Source of the DNA: Phytohabitans sp037414955
Lineage (GTDB): Bacteria > Actinomycetota > Actinomycetes > Mycobacteriales > Micromonosporaceae
Length of the DNA stretch: 64,000 nucleotides
Direction: 5' to 3'
Assembly: GCA_037414955.1 (NCBI GenBank)
Contig: JBBEWH010000086.1
Span: forward strand, 77,538-141,537
This document shows, piece after piece, positions 8,064 to 15,638 of the stretch. The notes under the pieces were generated by a model, which was given only the letters and a program-made list of their open reading frames with translations, did not search any database and had not been told where the DNA came from. The number at the start of each line of letters is the position of its first letter. The stretch's first letter is position 1. Position numbers and translations under genes: made by a program.

Positions 8064-8925
8064 GGTGGTACTGGCCGGCCCCGACGATGCCGGTTTCTGG
8101 CAGCGGCTCGGCCAGCCGCCCGCCGGCCGGTACGCGCTGCTGCTCGGCGACCCCGCCGACCCGGGACGCAGCCTGGTCCTGGCCGGCACCCTGGTGGAGA
8201 TCGTGCGCTACCTCGACCCGGCGCGCGGCGCGCTGGCGTCCCTGCTGGCCGACCTGGCCGCCGACGCGCACGGCCGGCTGAGTTTCGAGCAGGCCCGGAC
8301 GCTGTGGCGCGCCGCGCCGTCCCGGCGCCCGGCGCCACCGCCGCCGGCCGAGCCGCTGGTCCCGCTGCCGCACACCGGGCTGCTGGTCCCCGACCACAGC
8401 CTGGGCGTGACCGGCTACCAGGAGCTCGAGATGGCGCGTGGGGTCGCGTTCACCGCCACGCTACGGCAGCTGGACACCGTGGCGGGGACCGTGGAGAACC
8501 GGGGCATCGGTGGCGCGACCACCTTCGTACCCGTCACCGGCTCACCCCTGACCCACCGCGACCTGCGCGCGTACGCCGACCGGTGCCGCACGGCCAGCGG
8601 TGGGCCGGTGGACGAGCAGACGCTGCTGGACGCGCTGATCGAGGAGGCGGAGATCTCCCGGGAGGTCGCCGCCTGCCAGGAGGCCGGCGCGGTACTGCTG
8701 CGACTGGTCGCGGTGGACGGTCCGGACGCCTGCTTCGGGGGCGAGGTGTCTTTCATCCGGTTCCGCGCCGTCCGCGAGGCCGCCGTCGCCAGCACGCTGC
8801 ACCGCACACGGCTGGTGCGGCAGCTGCTGGCGGACGCGCCACCGGGGCCCGGCCAGTGGTGGCAGTACTGGACCGGTATCCGGTGGGCCGACCTGACCGG
8901 CCCTCCCACCGGCACCGACGGATGA
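8032..8925 (+). CDS. hypothetical protein
   Basis: A 297-residue protein. ATG 8032 was preferred to GTG 8008 because GAAGGGGG lies just upstream of it. A Pro/Ala-rich linker (near residues 100-115) separates an N-terminal part (LLGDPADPGRSLVLAGTLVE) from a larger C-terminal domain. Nothing specific was recognised. It lies between a small membrane protein and a DUF4192 gene and is followed by a strong hairpin. Confidence 0.6.
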   Translation: MLFTLPGRQPEVVLAGPDDAGFWQRLGQPPAGRYALLLGDPADPGRSLVLAGTLVEIVRYLDPARGALASLLADLAADAHGRLSFEQARTLWRAAPSRRPAPPPPAEPLVPLPHTGLLVPDHSLGVTGYQELEMARGVAFTATLRQLDTVAGTVENRGIGGATTFVPVTGSPLTHRDLRAYADRCRTASGGPVDEQTLLDALIEEAEISREVAACQEAGAVLLRLVAVDGPDACFGGEVSFIRFRAVREAAVASTLHRTRLVRQLLADAPPGPGQWWQYWTGIRWADLTGPPTGTDG

Positions 8926-8952
8926 GCCTCTTCCTAGCCCATTGCCCTGCGG

Positions 8953-8986
8953 CCGGCGGGCCCCGTCCCGGAACGGGGTCCGCCGG
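8953..8986 (+). terminator. 14-bp GC hairpin
   Basis: CCGGCGGGCCCCGT (8953-8966) pairs with ACGGGGTCCGCCGG (8973-8986) with one G-U pair and a 6-base loop; TTGTCCTTT follows. It is placed between a stop at 8925 and a start at 9017. Confidence 0.6.
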
Positions 8987-9016
8987 TTGTCCTTTGTGCA
9001 CAGTGAAGGAGCTGTC

Positions 9017-10057
9017 ATGACCGACCACGACCACACCCACGAGTTCGACGACGTAACGGAACCCCTCGTGCTGGTCGCGGAATCCACGGTGGACCTGCTT
9101 GCCGTGGTGCCGCACCTGTTCGGCTTCGCCCCCCGCGACCTGGTGGTGCTGCTGGGCACCGCCGACGGGCAGCTGGTCTACGCCAGCCACACCAACCTGC
9201 CGCCGGCCGGCTTCCCCGCCCGCGCCCTGCGCTTCCTGGTGCGGGAGATGGCGCGCAGCGCCGCGCGCGACGGGGCTCAGCAGCTGATCCTGATCGGGTA
9301 CGGCACCGCGGAGCGGGTCACCCCGGTCCTGCGGGCCGCCAAGCGGGTGCTCGCCAGAGGGCCGATGGACGTGGCGGACCTGCTGCGCGTCACCGGCGAG
9401 CGCTACTTCTCGCACCTGTCCCCCGGCCCGAGCGAGGGGGTGCCGTTCGATTTGGCCGCCAGCGGAATCCACGCCGCGGTCGCCGGCCACGCCCGCGGCG
9501 CGGACAACGCCGAGATGGACAGGGTCGCCGCGGTCACCGGACCGGCGCTGGAGGCGGTCCGGCACGCCACCGAGGCGGCCGTGGCCCGGCTGGGCGCGCT
9601 GGTGTCCGACCAGGGCGTGGCGGCCGCGCGACGGGCCGGGATGCGGGCGGTGTGGGACGCGCTGGACCGCTACCGCGACGGCGACCGGCTCGACGACGAC
9701 GAGCTGGCCTGGCTCAGCCTGCACCTGTTCGACGCCGACGTGCGGGTGGTGGCCTGGCACGACACCGACGATGAGGCCTGGCAGGAGCGGCTGTGGCTCG
9801 ACGTCACCCGCCGCGCTCAGCCCGACCTCGTGGGGCCGCCGGCCAGCCTGCTGGCCTTCGCCGCGTGGCGGCGCGGCAACACCGCGCTGGCCAAGGCCGC
9901 CGTGCGTCGTGCCCTCGAAGCCGACCCCGACGACGGCACCGCCCAGACGATCGGGCTGATGCTCGTCCTCGGCATGCCGCCGTCCGTACTGGACTGGCCA
10001 CCCGCACCCGCCGCGGACGGCATGCCCGAACGGTCAGACGGGCCTGATCCTGCCTGA
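9017..10057 (+). CDS. DUF4192-family protein
   Basis: A 346-residue protein matching the DUF4192 family, seen mainly in actinobacteria. The hallmark is near the N-terminus (residues about 24-45: LLAVVPHLFGFAPRDLVVLL), followed by a region containing QLILIGYG and ending with a repeat-like segment (LLAFAAWRRGNTALAKAAV, EADPDDGTAQ). ATG 9017 follows GAAGGAGC. The family has no established biochemical role and copies often lie on mobile elements. Confidence 0.8.
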   Translation: MTDHDHTHEFDDVTEPLVLVAESTVDLLAVVPHLFGFAPRDLVVLLGTADGQLVYASHTNLPPAGFPARALRFLVREMARSAARDGAQQLILIGYGTAERVTPVLRAAKRVLARGPMDVADLLRVTGERYFSHLSPGPSEGVPFDLAASGIHAAVAGHARGADNAEMDRVAAVTGPALEAVRHATEAAVARLGALVSDQGVAAARRAGMRAVWDALDRYRDGDRLDDDELAWLSLHLFDADVRVVAWHDTDDEAWQERLWLDVTRRAQPDLVGPPASLLAFAAWRRGNTALAKAAVRRALEADPDDGTAQTIGLMLVLGMPPSVLDWPPAPAADGMPERSDGPDPA

Positions 10058-10148
10058 CCGGACCCGAGTTTCGCACGTCCGGCCCTTGCCGCCGCGACGG
10101 TGACGGCCGGCCACCTGTCCGCACCGCCAGCACGAAAGGACACGCGTC

Positions 10149-10319
10149 ATGGGCAGACACGAAGCCCCCGAGCCCCGCACCCCGCTACCGCGCCGGCTCG
10201 CCCGGCACGCCCTGCACCCGGCCGCCCACATCATCGCCCTCGTCGGCCTGCACATCGCCGCGCTCACCGTCCTCGGCGTCGCCGAGAAGCTATCGCTGCT
10301 GACCGGCCTGCTGCACTGA
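10149..10319 (+). CDS. small membrane-associated protein, 56 residues
   Basis: A short gene starting at ATG 10149 after AAAGGACA and ending at TGA 10317-10319. The product has a basic N-terminus (RRLARHALHPA) and a hydrophobic segment (IIALVGLHIAALTVLGVA, about residues 28-45), so a single membrane span is likely. No family was recognised. Confidence 0.5.
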   Translation: MGRHEAPEPRTPLPRRLARHALHPAAHIIALVGLHIAALTVLGVAEKLSLLTGLLH

Positions 10320-10380
10320 CCCCTTAACCCTCCACTGTGGCCGTTGCCCGGCCCACGATCGCGCCGCCCGCAGGCGGCGG

Positions 10381-10413
10381 CCCCGGGCGCGGCCTCACCG
10401 GTCGCGCCCGGGG
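10381..10413 (+). terminator. perfect 11-bp GC hairpin
   Basis: CCCCGGGCGCG (10381-10391) pairs perfectly with CGCGCCCGGGG (10403-10413), with an 11-base loop, about 30 bases before the next start codon. Confidence 0.5.
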
Positions 10414-10441
10414 CGTCCCCTCAAAGCCCGAGGAGCCCATC

Positions 10442-10978
10442 ATGACGATGCTCGACCTGCGTCACCTCGACGACATTGCCCTGCTGACCACCACCACCCG
10501 CCACGCCGGCCGCGAGCTTGCCCACGCCACCGGCCAGCCTGATCTCACCCTGCGACGCGCCTACGCCGTGTCCGGACCCCGGTGGGTGATCGGCCACCCC
10601 ACCGGCGCCCGCAGCCACGACACCGTCCACTGGCTGCTGCTGGCCGACCCGGAACACACCATCACCGTGCCCGTGCCGGTCACCCGTATCACCGAGCCGC
10701 GGACCGCACCGCTGCCGTGGGACGACTGGCGCGAACGGCACCGGCTCTGCCGCACCTGCGACTGGCACTGGGAGCCCAGCCACCGGCAGCTGCTACCCGA
10801 GGCCTGGCAGCGCCGCACCGAGGCCCTCCTGCCGATGGCCCGCGACGGCGACCAGTTCATCCGCGCGGTCCGGGACAACCTGGACACCGCCCTGCGCCTG
10901 CACGCCGCCGGCCGGGTTCACGAGGCCGCCTACTGGCTCCGTGTCGCCGAACACGCCGCCGGCCACGGCGACCGGTGA
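10442..10978 (+). CDS. hypothetical protein with CxxC motif
   Basis: A 178-residue protein starting at ATG 10442. A central RLCRTCDWHWEPSH segment (about residues 101-114) contains a CxxC and nearby His residues, which could bind a metal, although only one such pair is visible. The C-terminal 50 residues are helical. The following frame starts three bases after its stop, so co-translation is likely. The function is unknown. Confidence 0.65.
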   Translation: MTMLDLRHLDDIALLTTTTRHAGRELAHATGQPDLTLRRAYAVSGPRWVIGHPTGARSHDTVHWLLLADPEHTITVPVPVTRITEPRTAPLPWDDWRERHRLCRTCDWHWEPSHRQLLPEAWQRRTEALLPMARDGDQFIRAVRDNLDTALRLHAAGRVHEAAYWLRVAEHAAGHGDR

Positions 10979-10981
10979 GGC

Positions 10982-11225
10982 GTGACTGTCATGCGGGAGA
11001 ACCTCACCGACGCGCTGCGCAGCATCCGCCACCTGCGCGACACCCGGGCCGGCAGGCTGTCCGGGGTCGCCCTGCGCCACTACGACCCGACGTACACCCG
11101 GCTGCCGGGCGAGCTTCCCGACCAGGTGGCCACACTGGTACCGGCGCGCGGCCGCAGCCAGGTCAGCGCCGACACCCCCGAGTACCTGGTGTTCTCCGAC
11201 CGGGCCTTGGTGGCGTGGCTGACCC
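10982..11225 (+). pseudogene. 5' part of a disrupted gene
   Basis: From GTG 10982 the frame encodes a convincing segment (ENLTDALRSIRHLRDTRAG, then PEYLVFSDRALVAWLT). After about 11222 this frame turns into Arg/Pro-rich noise while the frame starting at 11226 becomes the plausible one (VADAALTRAQARHQRLAMD). A single indel near 11220 would join them. The frame formally stays open to 11578. Alternatively, this is a short gene ending by frameshift. Confidence 0.4.
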
Positions 11226-11945
11226 GTGCACGGCCACCCTCGCCACGTCGCCGACGCTGCCCTGACCAGAGCACAGGCCAGGCACCAGCGCCTGGCCATG
11301 GACGCGCTCGGCGACCTGGAGCGGTACACGTTGCGCGAGCTCGCCGACCTGCGCGAGGCCCGCGCCGGCAGTCGCGCCAACGCCATCGCCGAGTACGAGC
11401 TCGACGCCGGGTCCGCGTTGCGCGTCGCCGCCATGGCCGACCCGACCCGCACCGCCTGGACCACCATCGGCGCCGACCCGAGCGACGCGGCCGCACGCCT
11501 CGCCGCCGCGGTCGCCCCGCTCGGCGACGGCCCTGCGCTGGTGATATCGGCCCGCGGCTACGGCCGCTACGGCCGTGACGCCCACCGGCTCCGCGTCGAC
11601 GCGCTGGCCGCCATGCACGCGATCGCCGACCGGCACGGCGTCACGGTGGGCGTCGCCGGCGACTGGCTCGCCGCCGAAGGCGCCACCGGCACCGACATCG
11701 ACCCGGTGGACCTTCCCGCCCGGTTCGCCGGCGCCTACCTCGGCCACCTCGACAGCCGCCACGCCTACGCCACCCACTACATGAACCAGCAGAGGTGGAC
11801 CGAAGGCCTGCGCCGGCTCGGCTTTCCCGAGCGGTACCTCGACGTCCGGCAGCTGGAACACGAGCTGTTCACCCAGCAGGTACGCGACATCCCTGCCGAC
11901 CTCGCCGGCAGCCGCATCGCCGTGTTCCGCCGCGTCGAGCCCTGA
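11226..11945 (+). CDS. ArdA-like antirestriction protein (C-terminal similarity)
   Basis: A 239-residue frame. Its C-terminal 110 residues resemble the end of ArdA proteins: LPARFAGAYLGHLDSRHAY corresponds to the acidic FEExYxGxYDS element, and the final IAVFRRVEP to the closing VFRR-like strand. ArdA proteins mimic B-form DNA and block type I restriction enzymes; they are carried by conjugative elements. The N-terminal about 70 residues probably belong to the disrupted upstream gene, so the true start may be internal (GTG or ATG near 11433). The similarity is by eye and the charge pattern is less acidic than in classic ArdA. Confidence 0.5.
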   Translation: MHGHPRHVADAALTRAQARHQRLAMDALGDLERYTLRELADLREARAGSRANAIAEYELDAGSALRVAAMADPTRTAWTTIGADPSDAAARLAAAVAPLGDGPALVISARGYGRYGRDAHRLRVDALAAMHAIADRHGVTVGVAGDWLAAEGATGTDIDPVDLPARFAGAYLGHLDSRHAYATHYMNQQRWTEGLRRLGFPERYLDVRQLEHELFTQQVRDIPADLAGSRIAVFRRVEP

Positions 11946-12034
11946 GGCGCGTACACACGACGACCGCGACGGGCCGGCATCACCTCCCCGTGGCCGCGCA
12001 TGGTCCCCGGCGGCACTATCGGCCATCTCGTGAT

Positions 12035-12061
12035 CCGGCCGCGCCCGACGGGCGCGGCCGG
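12035..12061 (+). terminator. perfect 12-bp GC hairpin
   Basis: CCGGCCGCGCCC (12035-12046) pairs perfectly with GGGCGCGGCCGG (12050-12061) around a 3-base loop, 90 bases after the ArdA-like stop. It probably ends the element's gene series. Confidence 0.6.
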
Positions 12062-12447
12062 TAGCCATCCATCGATGAAGGGCACGACCAGCTTGCACCG
12101 GTCGCCCTGAGGACCGAACGCGCCCTCCATGGCCGGCCCCAGATCACCGTCAAGGAGCTGCCGGGTCTATGTGCCGATGACGCTCTATATTTTTGTCCAG
12201 GTCCATCCCTTTTGTTCCGCTATGGTTCATCTATGTCAACCGCGGCCGACACCTTTCGGAGCCACCGAACCCGGATGTGCCACCTGCGTCATGCCGGTCG
12301 GTATCCGACGCGCGATCCGTATCTGCAACCGATGCGACACCGGCCCATTTAGCGTTTTGTGGGTGCGTCGCATGGTCGTGTCGATACGCTGCATGGGTGG
12401 CCGGACAATGTTGATGGCGATCACCGACCCCTACATCAGCCTGCGGG
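12062..12447. other. intergenic stretch without a supported gene
   Basis: This stretch is less GC-rich than its surroundings (for example TCTATATTTTTGTCC near 12183). Open frames here are short and rich in Cys, Met and Arg, with no domain. It may contain promoters for rightward genes, but no clear pair of -35 and -10 elements was found. Confidence 0.35.
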
Positions 12448-12738
12448 ATGCGGCACGGCGGCGTCCTGGTCGCGGGGAATGCCAGAGACGAATTTGATTG
12501 GGAAGTGGCCTCGGCGCAGCCGGACGTGCTGGAGGCAAAGCTGGCCACCGAACTGGTCGGCATCGGCGTCAAGTGCGATAAGGCGGTGCTGGCAGCCGCG
12601 CAGACGCTGCTGAAGCTCGTCGACCGGGCTGGGGCAGACCGTGGGCAGGTCATGACCTGCGCCAGGCCAAGGCGTTCAGATTATCGGCCTTGGGCGGCGG
12701 TGTTAGAACAACTCCTATACGAGTCGAAAGCCGGTTGA
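12448..12738 (+). CDS. possible small hypothetical protein
   Basis: A 96-residue frame with a helical, protein-like centre (VLEAKLATELVGIGVKCDKA, then AAQTLLKLVDRAG). No ribosome-binding site precedes the ATG and no family was recognised. It lies just upstream of the large EEP-fold gene. Confidence 0.3.
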   Translation: MRHGGVLVAGNARDEFDWEVASAQPDVLEAKLATELVGIGVKCDKAVLAAAQTLLKLVDRAGADRGQVMTCARPRRSDYRPWAAVLEQLLYESKAG

Positions 12739-12792
12739 TCTGCCGGGCCAGATGGTGCCGCCCAAGGCAGCTCCTCAAATAGGGGGATCCCC

Positions 12793-14895
12793 GTGACATT
12801 CGTGCGGATCATGACGTTCAACGTGCAGCTGCTGCCGGTAATCCCGGTGGTTGCGCCGAACCCAGGGGACGAAGCGCAGGAGCGTGCTGCCGCTGTCGGA
12901 TCGGCGATCGCTGGGCTGCCCACTCACGAACGGCCGCACCTGATCGCCTTCAACGAAGTGTTCAACGAAGACGGGCGAGATGAGCTGCTCAAGCACCTCA
13001 AACCGATCTACCCGCACATCATCGACAAGCTGGACGACTGTTTCGCCGGTCAGGACAGTGGCCTGCTTCTCGCCAGCCGGTTGCCGTTCAACGACCTGCC
13101 CACGTCACTGGGGCCTTCGCACAGCGGCAAGGCGCTGTTCTTCTCATACCCAACACTGACCGACTTCTTCCCCGAACTGGACCTGCACAGCCTCGGCGTC
13201 TGGGAGGCGAACATCGATGCCCTCGCCTGCAAAGGCGTCGGGGTGGTGCAGCTTGCCAGCCCGTTCGGCGACCTGACCATCGCGTTCAGCCACCTGCAGG
13301 CCTTCTACGACTTCGAAACCCAGTACGCCGAGCTGCGCAAACAGCAGTTCGACGACATAGGCAAGACCATCAGCCGCCTGCTAGGCCCGCCCGGCAGTGC
13401 CGCGTGGGACCAACTGGTAGTGATCGGTGACTTCAACGTGCGCGGGGATCCCGGGGCAGCCGGGTCGGAGTGGAGCGACATTTTCGCGACCGGATCCGGC
13501 GTGTTCGGGACGAGCTTGGTCGACGGGTGGCGGACCTTCAACCGCCCGCCGCAGACGCTAGTTGAGGTGGATCCCGGCTTTACGTCAAACAACCTGGAAG
13601 CTGGGGAGAACGGCAAACTCCCGCCCGGGCTGCTGCTGCGCCTGGACTACCAATGCTTTCCCAGCGGCGCGGTGGAGCGGCAGGTCGTGCCGCAGCACAT
13701 GCGCACCCGATTTCGGGCGCTGAGCGACCACTGGTCGCTCGAGGCCGACGTTCACCTGCGCACACCGCGCTGCACCCCGTCCGACGCCGTGCGCTACTTC
13801 AACCTTGCCGCTCTGTCGTCCGGACTGCGAGTCGCCGACCTCGACATTCAACGTGTCGGTAGCTACCAGTGGCTCTACGTCGACAGGCCGGGGACCTACA
13901 CGATTTTCGGCACACAAGGGCTCGCAATTGCACTGTTTGCCGAGACGGACATGTCGCGGCAGTGGAAGCCCTACGCCACCGCGCACGTGGCAGGACTAGG
14001 CGTCGCCACCTTGGAAACGGAGGTGCTTCGCCGCGGCGAGATGCTGAAGCCAGAGGGTCTTCAGGTCGACGTGCCGACGCCGTTCTTCGTCCGGATGCGC
14101 GGTGGTCAGGTAAACACCAACTACACCGGGCCTTGCCAAGTCGGGGTGTACCGGCACACTGGTGAAACGCGGGAGACCGCGATCTTCTTGCGTCCGTGGG
14201 AGGCACCCAAGGATCCCCTCCTGCCGGCCGGACAGAGCAATGGCCTGTTCGACGACCTCTGGTTCCGCGTACAGCTCGACAAGGCTTTGAGTGGCGAGCC
14301 GCACACGTCGTCCTTCTTCATCAACAACAACACCCTGAACCCAGCGATCCTGAAGGCCTTCGACCAGGACATGAATCCGCTAGGAGCTGACGGCGGCGCG
14401 CAGCCCGCGCTCAGCGTTATCCACATCTCACCTGGCCCGAACACCTGTTACCTCCTGCTCAAGCGAGCCAGCGTGACCGACACAGACTTCCGGGCTGGGT
14501 GGCGGTCCGGGATCACCTATCTGCGAAGTGTCGCCAACGTCCGACCCATGGTGCTGCGCTGCATAGACGAGACCGGGCCAGATGGGTTCGGCGATGACGA
14601 GATCACGTTGAAGCTGATGGCCGACAACCTCACTCCGCAGTTCTTCGAAACCTCGTGGCTGACCGCAGATACTGGCGAGATGCTTAAACTTGAGGGACAG
14701 GCGCCGGAGGTCGCGTTCGTGTCTCGGATCCAAGTGCGGGTCAAGGAGTCAGACTTCATCCAGGGCCCCGAGGGGACGACCACCATCTCGGCACTGGGCC
14801 CCGGCGACCCGGTCGTCAAGCCAGTCGTGCAGAGCTTCAAGGTCGAGTCTGGCCGCTACCAGTTCGAAGCAACCCTGACCCGCTCCCCGCAATAG
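12793..14895 (+). CDS. endonuclease/exonuclease/phosphatase-fold protein, 700 aa
   Basis: The first about 320 residues form an endonuclease/exonuclease/phosphatase (DNase I / sphingomyelinase C) domain. Its active-site positions are all visible: N10 (MTFN), E55 (AFNEVF), H167 (SHLQ), D213 and N215 (GDFN), and D312-H313 (SDHW). Such domains hydrolyse phosphodiesters with Mg2+. The remaining 380 residues look beta-rich and may bind substrate or membrane; an internal segment LDIQRVGSYQWLYVDRPGTY, and later similar stretches, suggest two related sandwich domains. No signal peptide is evident. GTG 12793 is preceded by GGGGGATCCCC, a weak ribosome-binding context. Whether the substrate is nucleic acid or lipid cannot be decided. 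Confidence 0.75.
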   Translation: MTFVRIMTFNVQLLPVIPVVAPNPGDEAQERAAAVGSAIAGLPTHERPHLIAFNEVFNEDGRDELLKHLKPIYPHIIDKLDDCFAGQDSGLLLASRLPFNDLPTSLGPSHSGKALFFSYPTLTDFFPELDLHSLGVWEANIDALACKGVGVVQLASPFGDLTIAFSHLQAFYDFETQYAELRKQQFDDIGKTISRLLGPPGSAAWDQLVVIGDFNVRGDPGAAGSEWSDIFATGSGVFGTSLVDGWRTFNRPPQTLVEVDPGFTSNNLEAGENGKLPPGLLLRLDYQCFPSGAVERQVVPQHMRTRFRALSDHWSLEADVHLRTPRCTPSDAVRYFNLAALSSGLRVADLDIQRVGSYQWLYVDRPGTYTIFGTQGLAIALFAETDMSRQWKPYATAHVAGLGVATLETEVLRRGEMLKPEGLQVDVPTPFFVRMRGGQVNTNYTGPCQVGVYRHTGETRETAIFLRPWEAPKDPLLPAGQSNGLFDDLWFRVQLDKALSGEPHTSSFFINNNTLNPAILKAFDQDMNPLGADGGAQPALSVIHISPGPNTCYLLLKRASVTDTDFRAGWRSGITYLRSVANVRPMVLRCIDETGPDGFGDDEITLKLMADNLTPQFFETSWLTADTGEMLKLEGQAPEVAFVSRIQVRVKESDFIQGPEGTTTISALGPGDPVVKPVVQSFKVESGRYQFEATLTRSPQ

Positions 14896-15113
14896 CCACG
14901 GCGGCGGGCCGCTGGCTTCATCAACCCTGGGCCGCGCCGCGACCTCGGCCGGTGCCGCAAACGTAGGCCGACCGCTGGCAATCCCCGCGCGTGCTGGCCG
15001 ACACTCGGACCCAGTTGAGCATGTCGTTCTTGATCACGTAACGCGGTTCGCACTGGGGACGAAGAGGCCACACGGGCTCCCAGCCGGTCTTGATCGGGCC
15101 CTGGGCGGTGGTG

Positions 15114-15375
15114 TTAGGCGAGTGATCGGTTCGCGTCGCGGGCGTGGTAGCGGTTCGCGGCGGCGATGTTGGTGACGCCGGCGGTGCGGGCGTGCGCCGA
15201 TGGCGGCGTTGCGCAGTGCGGCCATGACTTGTGGTCCGGTGCCGGTGCGGATCTGGGATCGGTCTTCGTCGTAGGTGACGTCGCGGACCCAGTGGACCTT
15301 GTTCTCGATGGACCAGTGACCGCGGATCCAGGTCGCGAGTTGCACCGGTCGGCCCTTGCCACGTCTCCCCTCCAT
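15114..15375 (-). pseudogene. ISAs1-family transposase remnant
   Basis: The C-terminal end of an ISAs1-type DDE transposase. In one frame the translation reads IRGHWSIENKVHWVRDVTYD followed by DEDRSQIRTGTGPQVMAALR, and the typical ending TNIAAANRYHARDANRSLA continues in another frame. There is therefore a frameshift near 15195-15215, and all of the N-terminal catalytic part is missing. No inverted repeats were found. It marks a past insertion between the EEP gene and the secreted nuclease gene. Confidence 0.75.
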
Positions 15376-15638
15376 GACCGATGCCGAGGTGACCAGCGAT
15401 TATCGGCGAGGAGGACGGGCCACCTTGGACCGACCACAGCGGCCCGCGCGTCGGGCCACCGACGCAGATCGGTTGACATCGACGCTCGTGATAGGCCATG
15501 GTTACGCACTGACCGTCAGTTGCGGTCTCGTCACGGGGGGTGGGCGCGTGGGCGCCCACAGGAGACGACTGTGCATGGTTGGCTGCAAGGCTCCCGTGGC
15601 GCGCGAGGTTCACGTTCGCGTACGGGAGGGCCACGAGA

